Assembly: GCA_040507035.1 (NCBI GenBank)
Contig: JBEVVR010000031.1
Span: 186,001-250,000 of the forward strand
Direction of reading: 5' to 3'
Length of the DNA stretch: 64,000 nucleotides
From: Thiodiazotropha sp040507035
Lineage (GTDB): Bacteria > Pseudomonadota > Gammaproteobacteria > Chromatiales > Chromatiaceae
The notes under the pieces were generated by a model. It searched no databases, was not told the DNA's origin, and was given only the letters and a program-made list of their open reading frames with translations. The translations under genes and the position numbers were made by a program. How positions within the stretch are numbered: position 1 is the stretch's first letter; each line of letters starts with the position of its first letter. Positions 32,520-41,901 of this stretch are shown here, piece by piece.

Positions 32520-33891
32520 GTTTCTGCCCCTGATCCTGTTTCTCGTCGTCTGTCTGGTATTGCTGCTGGGTTACCCGGTCGCCTTCTCCCTCGGTGGCAC
32601 CGCCCTGGTGTTCGCCTGGCTGGGCAGCATCAACGGTTATTTCGATGACGCCTTCCTTCAGGCCCTGCCCAATCGGCTCTACGGCATCATGACCAACGAG
32701 ACCCTGATTGCGGTACCGTTGTTCGTCTTCATGGGGGTGATGCTGGAGCGATCGCGGGTGGCGGAAAACCTCCTCGACACCATGGCCAGCCTGTTTGGAC
32801 CGCTGCGTGGCGGGCTCGGTATCTCGGTAACCCTGGTGGGAATGTTATTGGCGGCCAGTACCGGGATCGTCGGCGCCACGGTGGTGACCATGGGGCTGCT
32901 CTCCCTACCCACCATGTTGAAGCGCAACTACCACCCGGGGGTCGCCAGCGGTGTCATCTGCGCCGCCGGCACGCTGGGCCAGATCATTCCCCCCTCGATT
33001 ATCCTGGTGCTGCTGGGGGATGTGCTCTCCGCCGCCTATCAGCAGGCACAGCTGAATATGGGGATCTTTTCACCGGACACGGTCTCCGTCGGCGATCTCT
33101 TCGTCGGTGCCATGGTGCCCGGCCTGATACTGGTGATGCTCTACCTCTTCTACCTGGTCATAGTCGCCATCACCAAGCCGCAGACCGTACCGGCCATTCC
33201 CCGCGAGGAGCGAGAGCAGGAGAGTAAGTTGCTGCTACGAGTGATCAAGGTGCTGGTGCCGCCCCTGCTGCTGATCGTTGCCGTACTCGGCTCCATTCTC
33301 GGTGGCCTGGCCACCCCCACAGAGGCGGCCTCCGTGGGCGCGATCGGGGCGATCCTGTTGGCGATCAGTCAGCGTCGGTTTACCTTGGCCACCCTCAAAG
33401 AGGTGATGAGCGGTACTACAAAGGTGACCAGCATGGTGTTCCTGATCTTTATCGGCGCCTCGCTGTTTTCACTGGTGTTCCGAGGTTTCGGCGGTGACGA
33501 AGTGGTGACCGAGCTGCTGACCGATCTGCCGGGTGGGGTGGTCGGTGCCATGGTGGTGGTGATGCTGGTGATGTTCCTGCTCGGCTTTATCCTCGACTTT
33601 ATCGAGATCACCTTCGTGGTGGTGCCGATCGTCGGTCCCATACTCCTCTCCATGGGCCTCGATCCGGTCTGGTTGGGGGTGATGATCGCGTTGAATCTGC
33701 AGACCTCTTTTCTGACGCCGCCGTTTGGATTCGCCCTCTTCTATCTGCGCGGTGTGGCGCCCCAAACAGTGACCACGGGTGCCATCTACCGTGGTGTGGC
33801 ACCGTTCATCGTGATCCAATTGTTGATGTTGGGGCTGCTGGCCTACTGGCCGCAACTGGCCACTTGGCTGCCGACCGTTGTCTATGGTTAG
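32512..33891 (+). CDS. dctM: TRAP transporter large permease (DctM)
   Basis: Polytopic membrane protein of 459 residues with about 12 helices; typical segments include LAASTGIVGATVVTMGLLSLPTML and GTLGQIIPPSIILVLLGD. It is the transport subunit of the TRAP complex. The ATG of MAEFLPL, overlapping dctQ, gives the usual DctM start; the longer frame adds 11 residues inside dctQ. No periplasmic binding protein (DctP) is encoded next to it, which leaves the substrate open. Confidence 0.94.
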   Translation: MAEFLPLILFLVVCLVLLLGYPVAFSLGGTALVFAWLGSINGYFDDAFLQALPNRLYGIMTNETLIAVPLFVFMGVMLERSRVAENLLDTMASLFGPLRGGLGISVTLVGMLLAASTGIVGATVVTMGLLSLPTMLKRNYHPGVASGVICAAGTLGQIIPPSIILVLLGDVLSAAYQQAQLNMGIFSPDTVSVGDLFVGAMVPGLILVMLYLFYLVIVAITKPQTVPAIPREEREQESKLLLRVIKVLVPPLLLIVAVLGSILGGLATPTEAASVGAIGAILLAISQRRFTLATLKEVMSGTTKVTSMVFLIFIGASLFSLVFRGFGGDEVVTELLTDLPGGVVGAMVVVMLVMFLLGFILDFIEITFVVVPIVGPILLSMGLDPVWLGVMIALNLQTSFLTPPFGFALFYLRGVAPQTVTTGAIYRGVAPFIVIQLLMLGLLAYWPQLATWLPTVVYG

Positions 33892-33906
33892 AATCGGTTG
33901 GGGATG

Positions 33907-33932
33907 CTGATCCCCGGCAGGCCGGGGATCAG
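33907..33932. terminator. strong hairpin between convergent dctM and LysM genes
   Basis: Perfect 11-bp stem CTGATCCCCGG / CCGGGGATCAG with loop CAGG. It is followed by only three T on the plus strand and none on the minus strand. It probably ends both convergent transcripts, though it is not a textbook intrinsic terminator. Confidence 0.6.
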
Positions 33933-33944
33933 TTTGGCTTAGAT

Positions 33945-34376
33945 TCAGTCGAGGGGGATACGGATCTTCTGACCGGGATAGATCAGGTTGGGGTCCTTGA
34001 TGACCTCGCGATTGGCCTCGAAGATCTTCGGATAGTCGGATGCGTTGCCGAGGTAGCGTTTTGCGATGCCTGAAAGGGTATCGCCGCTCTCAATGGTGTA
34101 GTATTCGACCTTGGCCTCTTGTGGCGGCGCACTGACACCTTCCACGGTGACCTCGCTGACGCCCTGTACATTGCCGGCGATCAATACCGTCTTTTCCAGG
34201 GCTTCGGCGCTCTCGGCGTCACCGGAGAGAACAACCTTACCGTCCTCGAAGCTGACATCCAGATCCTTGATGCCCGGATTGTTCTCTTCAATCTGCTGCT
34301 TTATCTTTGCAGCGGGATCATCATCCTTGCCAAAAAGTTTTTTCCCCAAATTTGCGGCGAAATCAAACAGCCCCAT
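33945..34376 (-). CDS. kbp: BON-LysM protein (Kbp/YgaU-like)
   Basis: Protein of 143 residues: BON domain (about 25-82; IEENNPGIKDLDVSFEDGKVVLSGDAES) and C-terminal LysM domain (about 91-141; YYTIESGDTLSGIAKRYLG). The E. coli homologue Kbp (YgaU, 149 residues) binds potassium and is induced by osmotic stress. There is no signal peptide, as in Kbp. The ATG used is preceded by GAGGAGAAT; an in-frame codon ten residues upstream is less likely. It neighbours dodecin on the same strand. Confidence 0.9.
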   Translation of the reverse strand: MGLFDFAANLGKKLFGKDDDPAAKIKQQIEENNPGIKDLDVSFEDGKVVLSGDAESAEALEKTVLIAGNVQGVSEVTVEGVSAPPQEAKVEYYTIESGDTLSGIAKRYLGNASDYPKIFEANREVIKDPNLIYPGQKIRIPLD

Positions 34377-34538
34377 ACTATTCTCCTCATGATGTTTCCT
34401 GAACACAACGAAACAGGATTTCGAGTGAAAACAACCAAGTCATCAGTTGTGGCGCTCGATTATCCCAGACTACAAAGACAAGCTGATTACAGAGTATTGC
34501 CGGTATACGCCAATTATGGATCTACCGGCAGAGTTGCA

Positions 34539-34742
34539 TCAATCCTTCAATACGAAGGTTACTTTCATGGTTACCCGGTATTCAGTGACCTTACCGTTAC
34601 TGACGCTGACCTGCTGATCCTTTACCCAGGCCCCCTTGATATTCTTCAATGTTTTATTCGCACGTTTGATGCCTCTATTCACGGCGTCATCAAATCCCTT
34701 GTTGGATGAGGCGATAATTTCAGTAACTTTTGCGACTGACAT
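34539..34742 (-). CDS. dodecin
   Basis: Protein of 67 residues starting MSVAKVTEIIASSNKGFDDAVNRGI, the dodecin pattern. Dodecins form 12-subunit shells that store or buffer flavins (FMN, riboflavin). The tryptophan in KGAWVKDQQV corresponds to the flavin-stacking residue. The ATG is preceded by AAGGAGATACC; the longer frame would start 24 codons upstream, without a site. Confidence 0.93.
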   Translation of the reverse strand: MSVAKVTEIIASSNKGFDDAVNRGIKRANKTLKNIKGAWVKDQQVSVSNGKVTEYRVTMKVTFVLKD

Positions 34743-35006
34743 GGTGGTATCTCCTTTATGGAAATTGATTATTTTAAGGTCTGTGATTCGGCAGCCTGGC
34801 GCTATCAACTCCAATAATTCGAAAAAATAAAGGAAAAATGGCTCATATGAGTGCGTCCAGATGCCTGTAGGTTTAATCTTAGGCGATTACTGGTTCAACA
34901 GACCAGCCGCTAGCATAGGATAAGGCTATACTCCCCGACAACAGGAACCTGTAAAAGACACAAAAATTTTCATTCACACGACCCAATGAAGGGGGTGTCA
35001 AGGCCG

Positions 35007-35615
35007 TTAACGGCTCAATGCCTGTAGCAGGGCCTGTAGTGCCTGTCCCCGGTGACTGAGACTGTTTTTGACGTCAGGCTCAAGCTCTGCGGAACTGCAG
35101 TTATGGCTAGGGACATAGAAGATGGGATCATATCCGAAACCATTTTCTCCTTGGGGTTGGTGTAGGATTCGGCCTTCCCATGTGCCCTGGCAGATGATCG
35201 GGGTCGGGTCCTCGGCGTGTCGCATATAGACCATCAGACATTGAAATCTGGCGCTGCGCTGTTCATCCGGTGTCTGCTTGAGATGCGCCAGCAGTTTCTG
35301 CAGATTTGCCTCGTCCGATGCAGCGGGTCCGGCAAAACGTGCCGAATAGATACCGGGAGCGCCATTCAGTGCATCCACTTCGATTCCCGAGTCATCGGCA
35401 ATGGCTGGCAGGCCACTTAGCCCTGCGGCGTGGCGTGCCTTCTTGATGGCATTCTCAACAAAGCTAAGTCCATCTTCAATCGCGTCCGGAATATTAAAAT
35501 CCTTTTGTGCAACCACGGTGATCTGTTCGCCGGTTAGCAATTGGTTTATTTCGCGAACTTTACCGGCATTGTTACTGGCAAGTACGATCTTTTCACCTTT
35601 GTGTTGTCCGCTCAT
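35007..35615 (-). CDS. rdgB: XTP/dITP diphosphatase (RdgB/HAM1)
   Basis: House-cleaning pyrophosphatase of 202 residues that removes deaminated purine nucleotides (XTP, ITP) from the pool. The N-terminal IVLASNNAGKVREI, the metal-site IADDSGIEVDAL and the GENGFGYDPIFYVP stretch are family hallmarks. I chose ATG (MSGQHKGEKIV) to give near-normal family length; a GTG 14 codons upstream with a GAG nearby is possible. rph ends about 100 bases upstream on the same strand, the usual rph-rdgB pairing. Confidence 0.95.
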   Translation of the reverse strand: MSGQHKGEKIVLASNNAGKVREINQLLTGEQITVVAQKDFNIPDAIEDGLSFVENAIKKARHAAGLSGLPAIADDSGIEVDALNGAPGIYSARFAGPAASDEANLQKLLAHLKQTPDEQRSARFQCLMVYMRHAEDPTPIICQGTWEGRILHQPQGENGFGYDPIFYVPSHNCSSAELEPDVKNSLSHRGQALQALLQALSR

Positions 35616-35712
35616 TCCAGTCACTATCCTATCTTTACTAAATTTTCCCTGTTTCACAGACTCTATATCTTAATAGTTGTCCATATCTGTCGAGACTAAC
35701 GTCTAGTCCTGT

Positions 35713-36429
35713 TTAACCATCGATAGCCCGGTGCTGAATCTGGATGATATTGGTTATACCCTGTTGTGCTAGGTCCAACATGGCATTCAATTCACCACGA
35801 CTATAAGCGGCGCCTTCGGCGGTACCCTGGACCTCGATAAAGCCGCCGTTTTCATTCATTACCACATTCATGTCGGTCTCCGCATTAGAGTCCTCGGCAT
35901 AGTCGAGATCGAGTACCGGCATGCCGTCGTAGATACCCACGGAGACCGAGGCGACCATGCCCAGCATGGGACTATCCTTCAACAGACCGAGTTTTTGCGT
36001 GTGAGCGATGGCATCGGCCAGGGCGACGCAGGCACCGGTGATGGAGGCGGTTCGAGTGCCACCGTCGGCCTGGATTACATCGCAATCGAGGGTAATGGTG
36101 CGTTCGCCCAATCGCTTGAGATCCACCGCGGCGCGCAGTGAACGGCCAATCAGGCGCTGGATTTCCAGGGTGCGACCACCCTGCTTTCCACGTGCCGCCT
36201 CTCGCCCCATGCGGTCGGTGGTTGAGCGCGGCAACATACCATATTCCGCAGTGATCCAACCCTGGCCGCTACCTTTGAGGAAGCGGGGAATCGACTCTTC
36301 CACGCTGGCGGTACAGATCACCTGGGTGTCTCCAAAACAGACCAACACCGAGCCTTCGGCGTGTTTTGTATATTGGCGGGTAATCGTGATCGGCCGCAGT
36401 TCATCGGCTTGGCGCGCGGATGGTCTCAT
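35713..36429 (-). CDS. rph: ribonuclease PH
   Basis: Phosphorolytic 3'-5' exoribonuclease of 238 residues that trims tRNA 3' ends. The sequence is full length, with MRPSARQADELRPITI, RTLEIQRLIGRSLRAAVDL (phosphate-site Arg) and DCDVIQADGGTRTASITGA. It lacks any truncation like that of E. coli K-12 rph. Its upstream gap of about 250 bases to the HerA-like gene should carry the promoter. Confidence 0.96.
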   Translation of the reverse strand: MRPSARQADELRPITITRQYTKHAEGSVLVCFGDTQVICTASVEESIPRFLKGSGQGWITAEYGMLPRSTTDRMGREAARGKQGGRTLEIQRLIGRSLRAAVDLKRLGERTITLDCDVIQADGGTRTASITGACVALADAIAHTQKLGLLKDSPMLGMVASVSVGIYDGMPVLDLDYAEDSNAETDMNVVMNENGGFIEVQGTAEGAAYSRGELNAMLDLAQQGITNIIQIQHRAIDG

Positions 36430-36682
36430 TGAAGAATTGACTCCGTGGTGTCTGGTGATTTTCGGCCTGCGTAGGGCAAACCGCAGCGGATATAGGGGGC
36501 GACATTATGGGTGAAACGAGTGGTATTGTCAGCATTTATGAGGAATTGTCACAATTCAACCTGGTGTCGGGAGGGGTTGGAAGAGAATCTCAACCTTAAG
36601 AGCAACTCGAAATTGTTTAGCCCTATGGCCTGGTCATTGGGTAGGGTGGGAGAGGGCCCCACCCGGTTCGTCGCAGAAGATA

Positions 36683-38164
36683 TCAGCGGCCACCGATGAT
36701 GGATCCGAGGATGCCGCGAACGATCTGTCTTCCCAGTTTTGACCCTATGGCGCGAGCCACGGATTTGGCGAAGGCCTCGCCAACGCTCTGACGTCTGGAA
36801 CCGCCACTGCTTTTGCTGGCCCGTTTCCGTGCTTTCTCTTCGGCCTCCTTTTTCGCCTGCTCTTGCCTTCGCTTGATCAGCTCCTGCTCACGCTTCTTCA
36901 GCATTTCATAGGCGGATTCTCTGTCGACCTCTTGGTTATAGGTGGTGCTGAAAGGTGAACGCTTGATGATTTTCTCCCGCTCGCTCTCATCGATGGGTCC
37001 GAATTGGGAGCGGGGTGGGGCCATCAGAGTCTTCTCCACCATGCTGGGTACACCTTTTTCATCGAGGGTGGAGATCAGGGCCTCGCCTACTCCCAGGTTG
37101 CTGATCACCTCCACGGTATCGAAGGCCGGATTCTCGCGGAAGGTTTCAGCGGCGGCCTTGACCGCCTTCTTGTCCCGCGGAGTAAACGCCCGCAGCGCAT
37201 GTTGAATTCGGTTGCCCAGTTGGCCTATGACCTCGTCAGGTACGTCATTGGGATATTGGGTGATGAAAAATACACCCACACCCTTGGATCGTATCAGCCT
37301 CACGACCTGGGTGATCTTTTCCAGCAACGCCTTTGGTGCGCTGCTGAAGAGAAGATGGGCCTCGTCGAAAAAGAAGACCAGCTTCGGCAGGTCGGCATCG
37401 CCCCGTTCCGGCAACTCCTCCATCAGCTCGGAAAGCAGCCACAACAGGAAAGTGGCATAGATACGCGGTGAGTGGTAGAGGGTGGTGGCGTCGAGAATAC
37501 TGATTACGCCGCGACCGGAAAAGTCTGTCTGCATCAGATGCTCGATCTGAATCGCCGGCTCGCCGAAGAAGGTTTCACCTCCGGCCTCCTCCAGCACCAG
37601 CAACCTGCGCAGAATGGCGGTGACACTCTGCTTAGATACCCGACCATACTCCCGTTCAAGTTCGCGGCTGTTGTCAGCCACCCAGTTGAGCATCGATCTC
37701 AGGTCTTTCAGGTCGAGCAGCAGAAGCCCCTCGTCGTCGGCGAGGCTGAAGGCGATCTGTAATACCCCTTCCTGGGTCTCGTTGAGTTCCAGCAGATTCG
37801 CAAGCAGGGTCGGCCCCATCTCCGACACTGTGGTGCGAACAGAGTGTCCCTGTTTACCGAAGACATCCCAGAACAGAACCGGGGATGGTTCAAACTGATG
37901 TGCCTCGATCTTGATATAGTTCAGACGTTCGGTGATTTTCGAATGTGCCTTGCCGCCCCCGGCAAGTCCCGAAAGGTCGCCCTTTACATCGGCGGTGAAT
38001 ACCGGTACACCCAAGCGTGAGAAGGACTCCGCCAGAACCTGCAGGGTAACGGTCTTGCCGGTACCCGTGGCCCCGGTGATAAGGCCGTGTCGATTTGCCA
38101 TGCCTGCATTGAGCAGGATCTGTTGCGCGCCGTTGCCGCCAAGCAGGATATCGTTGTCTTTCAT
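36683..38164 (-). CDS. HerA-like ATPase of the DUF853/YjgR family
   Basis: Cytosolic P-loop ATPase of 493 residues. Walker A GATGTGKT (31-38), TADVKGDLSGLAG, Walker B LVFFFDEAHLLF, and a distal arginine region in FFITQYPNDVPDEVIGQLGNRIQHALR. A basic charged-helix segment (about 415-450) precedes the Gly-rich C-terminus. The family is widespread, related to HerA/FtsK translocases, and functionally uncharacterised. It is a single gene, divergent from the metallopeptidase. Confidence 0.92.
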   Translation of the reverse strand: MKDNDILLGGNGAQQILLNAGMANRHGLITGATGTGKTVTLQVLAESFSRLGVPVFTADVKGDLSGLAGGGKAHSKITERLNYIKIEAHQFEPSPVLFWDVFGKQGHSVRTTVSEMGPTLLANLLELNETQEGVLQIAFSLADDEGLLLLDLKDLRSMLNWVADNSRELEREYGRVSKQSVTAILRRLLVLEEAGGETFFGEPAIQIEHLMQTDFSGRGVISILDATTLYHSPRIYATFLLWLLSELMEELPERGDADLPKLVFFFDEAHLLFSSAPKALLEKITQVVRLIRSKGVGVFFITQYPNDVPDEVIGQLGNRIQHALRAFTPRDKKAVKAAAETFRENPAFDTVEVISNLGVGEALISTLDEKGVPSMVEKTLMAPPRSQFGPIDESEREKIIKRSPFSTTYNQEVDRESAYEMLKKREQELIKRRQEQAKKEAEEKARKRASKSSGGSRRQSVGEAFAKSVARAIGSKLGRQIVRGILGSIIGGR

Positions 38165-38314
38165 CTTCCTCTTCCTGGATCGCGAGTTGACAAATATTTA
38201 ACATTCTCGCCTGTCATGCGTTTTTTTTTCGGTTAGACTCAGCCAACATCGGTCTGGGGAGTTCTCACCGGAAACCACTATTTAACATGCCAGTCGTGAT
38301 TTGGCGAATCGGCA

Positions 38315-38449
38315 ATGACGGACATTCTTGCGACCAACCTCTTCGATGAGGAGCTATTCCGGGGTTTCTGTGGGATGCGCGAGGGTGTACCCTGTAGCAT
38401 CATCAGCAGCTGGTTTGATCAGGCGTTTCAGCAAAGTTATGGGGGTTGA
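38315..38449 (+). CDS. possible 44-residue protein upstream of the metallopeptidase
   Basis: ATG to TGA frame encoding MTDILATNLFDEELFRG followed by a mixed sequence with two cysteines. It ends four bases before the metallopeptidase start and is in a different frame. The only ribosome-site-like bases are weak (CGGCA). It could be a leader peptide or chance. I recognise no family. Confidence 0.25.
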   Translation: MTDILATNLFDEELFRGFCGMREGVPCSIISSWFDQAFQQSYGG

Positions 38450-38453
38450 ATAG

Positions 38454-39374
38454 ATGCGTTGGAGAGGTCAGCGAAGAAGCGACAATATCGAGGATCGCCG
38501 TAACATGCGGGCGCCATCTCCGATGGGTGGCCTCGGTGGCGGCGGCGGAGGACTGCTCAATCTGATACCTGCGGTGTTTAAGTTGTTTGGTTTCAAGGGT
38601 GGCATGGTCGCGGTCTTGGCAATCGGCGCCTACGCTCTGATGAGCGGTAATCTGGGTTCCATGCTGGGAGGAGGCGGTGGCCAAGAGCTCTCTGAGCATG
38701 AAGCGGGTCCGGTGAAGCAGAGTGCCGAGGAGAAGACCCTGGTGGATTTTGTCTCGGTAGTATTGGCTGATACCGAGGATACCTGGCGCCTACTTTTTAA
38801 GAAAATGGGAGGCGAGTACGAGGAGCCGAATCTGGTGCTGTTTCGGGGTGCCACCAAGACCGCTTGCGGTTTCGGTCAGGCGGCGATGGGTCCATTCTAT
38901 TGCCCCGGTGACCACAAGGTCTACATCGACCTCTCTTTCTACGACGATTTGAAAAACCGTTTCAAGGCTCCGGGTGACTTTGCCCAGGCCTATGTCATTG
39001 CCCATGAGGTGGGCCACCATGTGCAGACCCTGTTGGGGATCTCGCAAAAGGTACACAAGGCGAAGCGATCGTTGAGTGATGTGGAAGGTAACAAGCTTTC
39101 GGTTCGCCAGGAGTTACAGGCAGACTGTTTTGCCGGTATCTGGGCCTACCATGCCGACAGGTCGCGTCAGTTGCTTGAGTCGGGTGATGTTGAAGAGGGA
39201 CTGAATGCGGCAAGCGCTATCGGCGACGACCGTTTACAGAAACAGTCGCAAGGCTATGTCAGCCCGGACTCGTTTACCCATGGCAGCTCTGCGCAGCGTG
39301 TGAAATGGTTCAAGGTCGGTTTCAAGGGGGGGGATTTGAAACAGTGCGATACCTTTTCTGCAAAATCCCTGTGA
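38454..39374 (+). CDS. ypfJ: neutral zinc metallopeptidase (YpfJ family)
   Basis: Protein of 306 residues. A Gly-rich N-terminal region with one transmembrane segment (about 50-68) is followed by a predicted periplasmic zinc peptidase domain with HEVGHH (from H184) and a downstream glutamate in RQELQADCFAGIWAYHADRS. Cysteines in TACGFGQAAMGPFYCPGDHKVYID are typical of the family. The physiological substrate is unknown. It is divergent from the HerA-like gene. Confidence 0.92.
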   Translation: MRWRGQRRSDNIEDRRNMRAPSPMGGLGGGGGGLLNLIPAVFKLFGFKGGMVAVLAIGAYALMSGNLGSMLGGGGGQELSEHEAGPVKQSAEEKTLVDFVSVVLADTEDTWRLLFKKMGGEYEEPNLVLFRGATKTACGFGQAAMGPFYCPGDHKVYIDLSFYDDLKNRFKAPGDFAQAYVIAHEVGHHVQTLLGISQKVHKAKRSLSDVEGNKLSVRQELQADCFAGIWAYHADRSRQLLESGDVEEGLNAASAIGDDRLQKQSQGYVSPDSFTHGSSAQRVKWFKVGFKGGDLKQCDTFSAKSL

Positions 39375-39474
39375 TTAAATTGTAGCTGCAAGCTTGCAGA
39401 TCACGCTCTGGGTTGAATATCGGTGTTATCCGAGTCTCAACGACAACAATTTGGACAATTGAAGAGGATTGGCT

Positions 39475-39744
39475 ATGGGTATTATATCCTGGATAGTGCT
39501 TGGATTGATTGCTGGTGCATTGGCCAAATTGCTGATGCCCGGGAAGGACGGCGGTGGTTTCATCCTGACTACCCTGTTGGGAATAGCTGGCGCCATGGTA
39601 GGGGGGTATATCGGCGCTTTCGTCGGCTTGGGCTCAACCAGCGGATTGAACATCGCCACCATTTTGACCGCCACGGCGGGTGCGTTTCTTATCTTGTTCG
39701 CCTATCGTTTGATTAAACAACCCGACAAGGGAAAAGATGCCTAG
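39475..39744 (+). CDS. GlsB/YeaQ/YmgE family membrane protein
   Basis: Small inner-membrane protein of 89 residues with three hydrophobic segments: MGIISWIVLGLIAGALAKLL, TTLLGIAGAMVGGYIGAFVG and the C-terminal LTATAGAFLILFAY. The family is linked to stress responses, without a known mechanism. I use the ATG preceded by AGAGGA; a TTG two codons earlier is less likely. It converges on the phosphatase gene and the two overlap by four bases. Confidence 0.9.
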   Translation: MGIISWIVLGLIAGALAKLLMPGKDGGGFILTTLLGIAGAMVGGYIGAFVGLGSTSGLNIATILTATAGAFLILFAYRLIKQPDKGKDA

Positions 39745-40628
39745 TCTGCATCGATATCATCGACGAACTTGCGCAGGTCGTTGATTGCGTTTGTGACATC
39801 GACCTGTTCACTGGGCGTGGTAAGCAGATCCCGTTTTTTTCGTGATAGGGAGATGCTGGCATCGGCGGCAGCCAGTTTGGCCTCTGTTTCGCGCCAGCCC
39901 AGAGCGACTACGGTAACATTATCGCTCTCCGGGTGGCTTGTGGCTGCAGCCTCATTGGCCAAGCGGGCTACTTTTTTTACCAGGGATGCCTGCTCACTGT
40001 AGAGGGCATCGACCATCGGCCGTTCGGACAATGGACCCCAAAAGCCGTCGCTGCAGAGCAATACCACATCACCTTCCTCTAGTTGGTGTGGTCCACTGAG
40101 TTCCGCCACCGGGCGGTTGTTTGTGCCGCCCAGGCAGCGTGTCACATAGTTACGGAATTTATGGGTATGCACCTGAGCCGCGGATATTAAGCCCTGTTGG
40201 CGCAGATGCTCGACATAGGAGTGGTCATCTGTACGGATATGGATCACACCATTTCGCATGACGTAGAGTCTGCTGTCGCCGATGTGCGCCCAATAGGCGC
40301 ACTCTTCCTGTACCAGGCAGAGCACACCTGTGGTGCGGGGTTCGATCGGCGGCTCCTGCCGGGCGCCGAAATCGAGAATCTCCCGATGGCTCATCTCCAT
40401 CAAACCGGAGAGGAAAAAGCGTGGATTGGAGATGGGTTTGCGGCTGGTGAGAAATGCCTTGCGGGCGTTGTCCATCAGGATTTGTGCCGCTTTCTCTCCT
40501 TTGGGATGACCGCCCATGCCGTCCGCCAGTGCCAGTAGGATGGCATCGGGTGCCTCCATGATCAGATAACGGTCCTGATTCGTGGAACGATCACCCATCA
40601 GGGTGTATTGCGCCGTTTCGTATTTCAC
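39741..40628 (-). CDS. PP2C-type Ser/Thr phosphatase
   Basis: Protein of 295 residues with metal-binding motifs NQDR (D19), ADGMGGH (D36), WAHIGDSRLY, LLCSDGFWGPL and the final ESDNVTVV, all expected for an active PPM phosphatase. The C-terminal 50 residues are an added charged tail. Its start overlaps the kinase stop by four bases, so the two enzymes are made together and probably act on the same substrates. Confidence 0.93.
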   Translation of the reverse strand: MKYETAQYTLMGDRSTNQDRYLIMEAPDAILLALADGMGGHPKGEKAAQILMDNARKAFLTSRKPISNPRFFLSGLMEMSHREILDFGARQEPPIEPRTTGVLCLVQEECAYWAHIGDSRLYVMRNGVIHIRTDDHSYVEHLRQQGLISAAQVHTHKFRNYVTRCLGGTNNRPVAELSGPHQLEEGDVVLLCSDGFWGPLSERPMVDALYSEQASLVKKVARLANEAAATSHPESDNVTVVALGWRETEAKLAAADASISLSRKKRDLLTTPSEQVDVTNAINDLRKFVDDIDAD

Positions 40629-41551
40629 GATATCGCCCTTTTCTCACCCAGCAGATCAGAAATGACGCTTTCGCTGTCCACATTTTCCACTTCCAGGGCC
40701 TGCAACAGTTCACCGGCGTTCTGCGGGCGTTTCTCGTACTCGATCTCCATGGCCCAGTCGATCGCCTCCAACATGCTTGCCGGATAGCGGCGACGATAGA
40801 TTCTTGCAGCCGGTTTCAATTTCTCTTTGGCATGACGCTCTATGGCGGAGGGTGGTGCCTTGCCATCGAGACAGGCGCGCATGCTGGCGCCGATGGCATA
40901 GACGTCGCTCCAGGGGCCTACCTTGCCGGACTGGTAATATTGCTCGACGGGGGAGAAGCCCGTGGTGACTACGCGACCGGTCCGGCTGCCCTCATTCTGT
41001 ACTTCATGTACAGCGCCAAAGTCGAGCAGCAGGGGATTGCCGCCGGTGCGAAGATGGATGTTGCTGGGTTTGATATCCAGGTGCAGCAGATTACGCGAAT
41101 GGATCAGGTTGAGGGCATCGAGAATCGGCGGGAAGACTGTCATCAAAAAGCGGGTGCTTAGACTGCCGCTGCGTTTTTTGATGTAGCTTGCGAGATTCTT
41201 CCCCCGCTCGTGGTCCATCACCAGATAGCCGGTGTTGTTGGCAAGAAAAAAGCCTCTCACCTGTACGATATTGGAGTGGCGCAGTGAAGCCAGGACCTTG
41301 GCCTCCTGGTAGAAGAGGCGCAGGCTACGATTGAAGTTGTCGGCCTGCTTGTCGTCGAGGGGGACAACCTTGCCGTTACTCCCACGCTTCGCCAGCTTCT
41401 TCGGCAAAAACTCCTTGATGATCACCTCGTCCTGGGTGTCTTCATCTTCCGCCAGATAGATCAGGCTGAAACCACCGCTAGCGACCAATTTCATGATCAC
41501 ATAACAGTCGATTTCAGTACCGTCCGGCAGACTGTCTCGGAGCTTATCCAT
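40625..41551 (-). CDS. Hanks-type Ser/Thr protein kinase
   Basis: Single-domain kinase of 308 residues. Gly-rich loop (VASGGFSLIYLAED), catalytic lysine K46 (VIIKEFL), catalytic loop HLDIKPSN (D159, K161, N164; HLD in place of HRD), and D177 in LDFGAVH. The P+1 region reads GFSPVEQYY in place of APE. There is no transmembrane segment or extracellular sensor domain. The Leu in place of Arg suggests activity without activation-loop phosphorylation. It is the first gene of the kinase-phosphatase pair; such pairs often regulate type VI secretion, but no secretion gene is in this window. Confidence 0.92.
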   Translation of the reverse strand: MDKLRDSLPDGTEIDCYVIMKLVASGGFSLIYLAEDEDTQDEVIIKEFLPKKLAKRGSNGKVVPLDDKQADNFNRSLRLFYQEAKVLASLRHSNIVQVRGFFLANNTGYLVMDHERGKNLASYIKKRSGSLSTRFLMTVFPPILDALNLIHSRNLLHLDIKPSNIHLRTGGNPLLLDFGAVHEVQNEGSRTGRVVTTGFSPVEQYYQSGKVGPWSDVYAIGASMRACLDGKAPPSAIERHAKEKLKPAARIYRRRYPASMLEAIDWAMEIEYEKRPQNAGELLQALEVENVDSESVISDLLGEKRAIS

Positions 41552-41901
41552 GCCGTTTCCGTTCTATTCGTGTCTCTGTCAAAGATGGTATGAGCATCAC
41601 ACTGATTATAAGGACATTTTTCCAGAATTACCCAAACAGATTGAGAATTTTAACCCTGGCAATGGAAAAAAGTGATTCTCATCATAAAAAAATGTTGAAA
41701 CTCCGGCACCTGCGACCACAGTGGTTGTTAATGCGGCCGCTGATACCCAAGCATAGCGGCCTTGATGATGAATTCTGTAGCCGTGGAAATGCCAGTCGCT
41801 TCAATGTCAGGTATGATGCCTGGCTGTAGCAATCCAAAGTCTACCAGGATGGCGACTGCATGCCATCCCAAGGCAAGATCAGAGATCTCAGGCGGTAATA
41901 T
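41552..41901. other. divergent intergenic region, no gene seen
   Basis: About 350 bases between the kinase and yicC. It holds a short inverted repeat GGCCGCT / AGCGGCC (arms at 41735 and 41755) and AT-rich sequence near the kinase start. Both promoters must lie here but no clear boxes stand out. No credible open frame. Confidence 0.45.
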
